Source: an uncultured Oscillospiraceae bacterium (GTDB lineage Bacteria > Bacillota > Clostridia > Oscillospirales > Oscillospiraceae). Taken from it: a stretch of DNA of 14,665 nt. Positions within the stretch are counted from its first letter, which is position 1, and every line of letters begins with the position of its first letter. A program made the translations under genes and the position numbers. A model generated the notes under the pieces. That model worked only from the letters and a program-made list of their open reading frames with translations, made no database searches and was not told where the DNA came from. Where the stretch lies: NCBI GenBank assembly GCA_904398675.1, contig CAJFPI010000188.1, positions 1 to 14,665 on the forward strand, read 5' to 3'. Below, piece by piece: positions 14,334-14,665 of the stretch.

Positions 14334-14361
14334 TTGCATTTTCACAAAAAAGTGATATCAT
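14334..14361 (+). promoter_or_regulatory. Promoter of the aldolase gene
   Basis: TTGCAT (14334-14339), a 16-nt spacer and TATCAT (14356-14361) lie 35 bp before the ATG. Its -35 box is 3 bp from the -35 box of the divergent gene, so the two polymerase sites must compete or share control. Confidence 0.6.
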
Positions 14362-14396
14362 TAAGGAAGATTCTTTATATAGGGAGGATACGAGAT

Positions 14397-14665
14397 ATGC
14401 CCCTTGTAACAACAAAGGATATGTTCGCAAAAGCCTATAACGGCGGATACGCCATCGGCGCCTTCAATGTCAACAACATGGAGATCGTCCAGGGCATCAC
14501 CGAGGCCGCCAAGGAGGTCAACGCGCCCCTGATTCTTCAGGTCTCCAAGGGCGCCCGCGCCTACGCCAACCACACCTACCTGGTCAAGCTGGTGGAGGCC
14601 GCTGTGATCGAGTGCCCCAACATCCCCATCGCCCTGCACCTGGATCACGGCCCCGACTTTGAGAC
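14397..14665 (+). CDS. fba: Class II fructose-bisphosphate aldolase (partial, C-terminus off the right edge)
   Basis: The first 89 residues of a metal-dependent aldolase that splits fructose 1,6-bisphosphate to dihydroxyacetone phosphate and glyceraldehyde 3-phosphate. The N-terminal family pattern GYAIGAFNVNNMEIVQGI (17-34) and ALHLDHG near 79-85, holding the catalytic Asp and a zinc-binding His, are clear. The ATG at 14397 has AGGGAGG 9 nt upstream. Roughly 200 or more residues are missing at the window edge. It forms a divergent pair with the enzyme that makes its substrate. Confidence 0.95.
   Translation, partial: MPLVTTKDMFAKAYNGGYAIGAFNVNNMEIVQGITEAAKEVNAPLILQVSKGARAYANHTYLVKLVEAAVIECPNIPIALHLDHGPDFE

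Overview
The window looks like chromosomal DNA of an anaerobic, endospore-forming, fairly GC-rich Clostridia member, most likely Oscillospiraceae-like (my inference). The grounds are three spore-coat morphogenesis genes (spoVM, sipL, spoIVA), a PPi-type phosphofructokinase next to a class II aldolase, and strong AGGAGG-type ribosome binding sites. I saw no rRNA, tRNA, CRISPR array, transposase or phage gene.

Positions 1-5320, minus strand, are the most unusual part. One apparent operon is read leftwards from a TTGACA promoter near 5300. It begins with a roughly 165-nt leader whose core matches the molybdenum-cofactor (Moco/Wco) riboswitch family, followed by an intrinsic terminator. Then come a class I SAM methyltransferase, a NifH-like Fe protein, two nitrogenase component-1-like subunits and a FecCD-type permease cut by the left edge. 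The genes overlap or nearly touch. No nifB/E/N is present and the FeMo-co ligand signature is not evident, so this is a nitrogenase-like reductase or scaffold of unknown substrate, apparently under Moco/W-cofactor control and coupled to import. The permease and the methyltransferase each have a good Shine-Dalgarno 7 nt before a non-AUG codon (ACG, ATC).

Positions 5430-8173, plus strand, hold a DivIVA-domain coiled-coil protein with its own promoter and terminator, a 50-aa membrane peptide, a 24-aa SpoVM homologue and SipL (DUF3794/SPOCS repeats plus LysM). A 38-bp perfect palindrome at the 3' end probably terminates transcription from both sides.

Positions 8204-10762, minus strand, hold a complete polar amino-acid ABC importer: lipoprotein, then an intercistronic hairpin, then permease, then ATPase.

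Positions 10869-12995, plus strand, hold spoIVA behind a sigma-E-like promoter and a PPC/DUF296-domain protein, ending in a bidirectional terminator. SpoVM, SipL and SpoIVA form the coat basement layer on the forespore in related organisms, so most of that core is within about 6 kb.

Positions 13030-14665 hold divergent glycolytic genes, PPi-phosphofructokinase (minus) and class II fructose-bisphosphate aldolase (plus, cut by the right edge), with back-to-back promoters whose -35 boxes are 3 bp apart. All function calls come from reading motifs by eye; no database search was possible.
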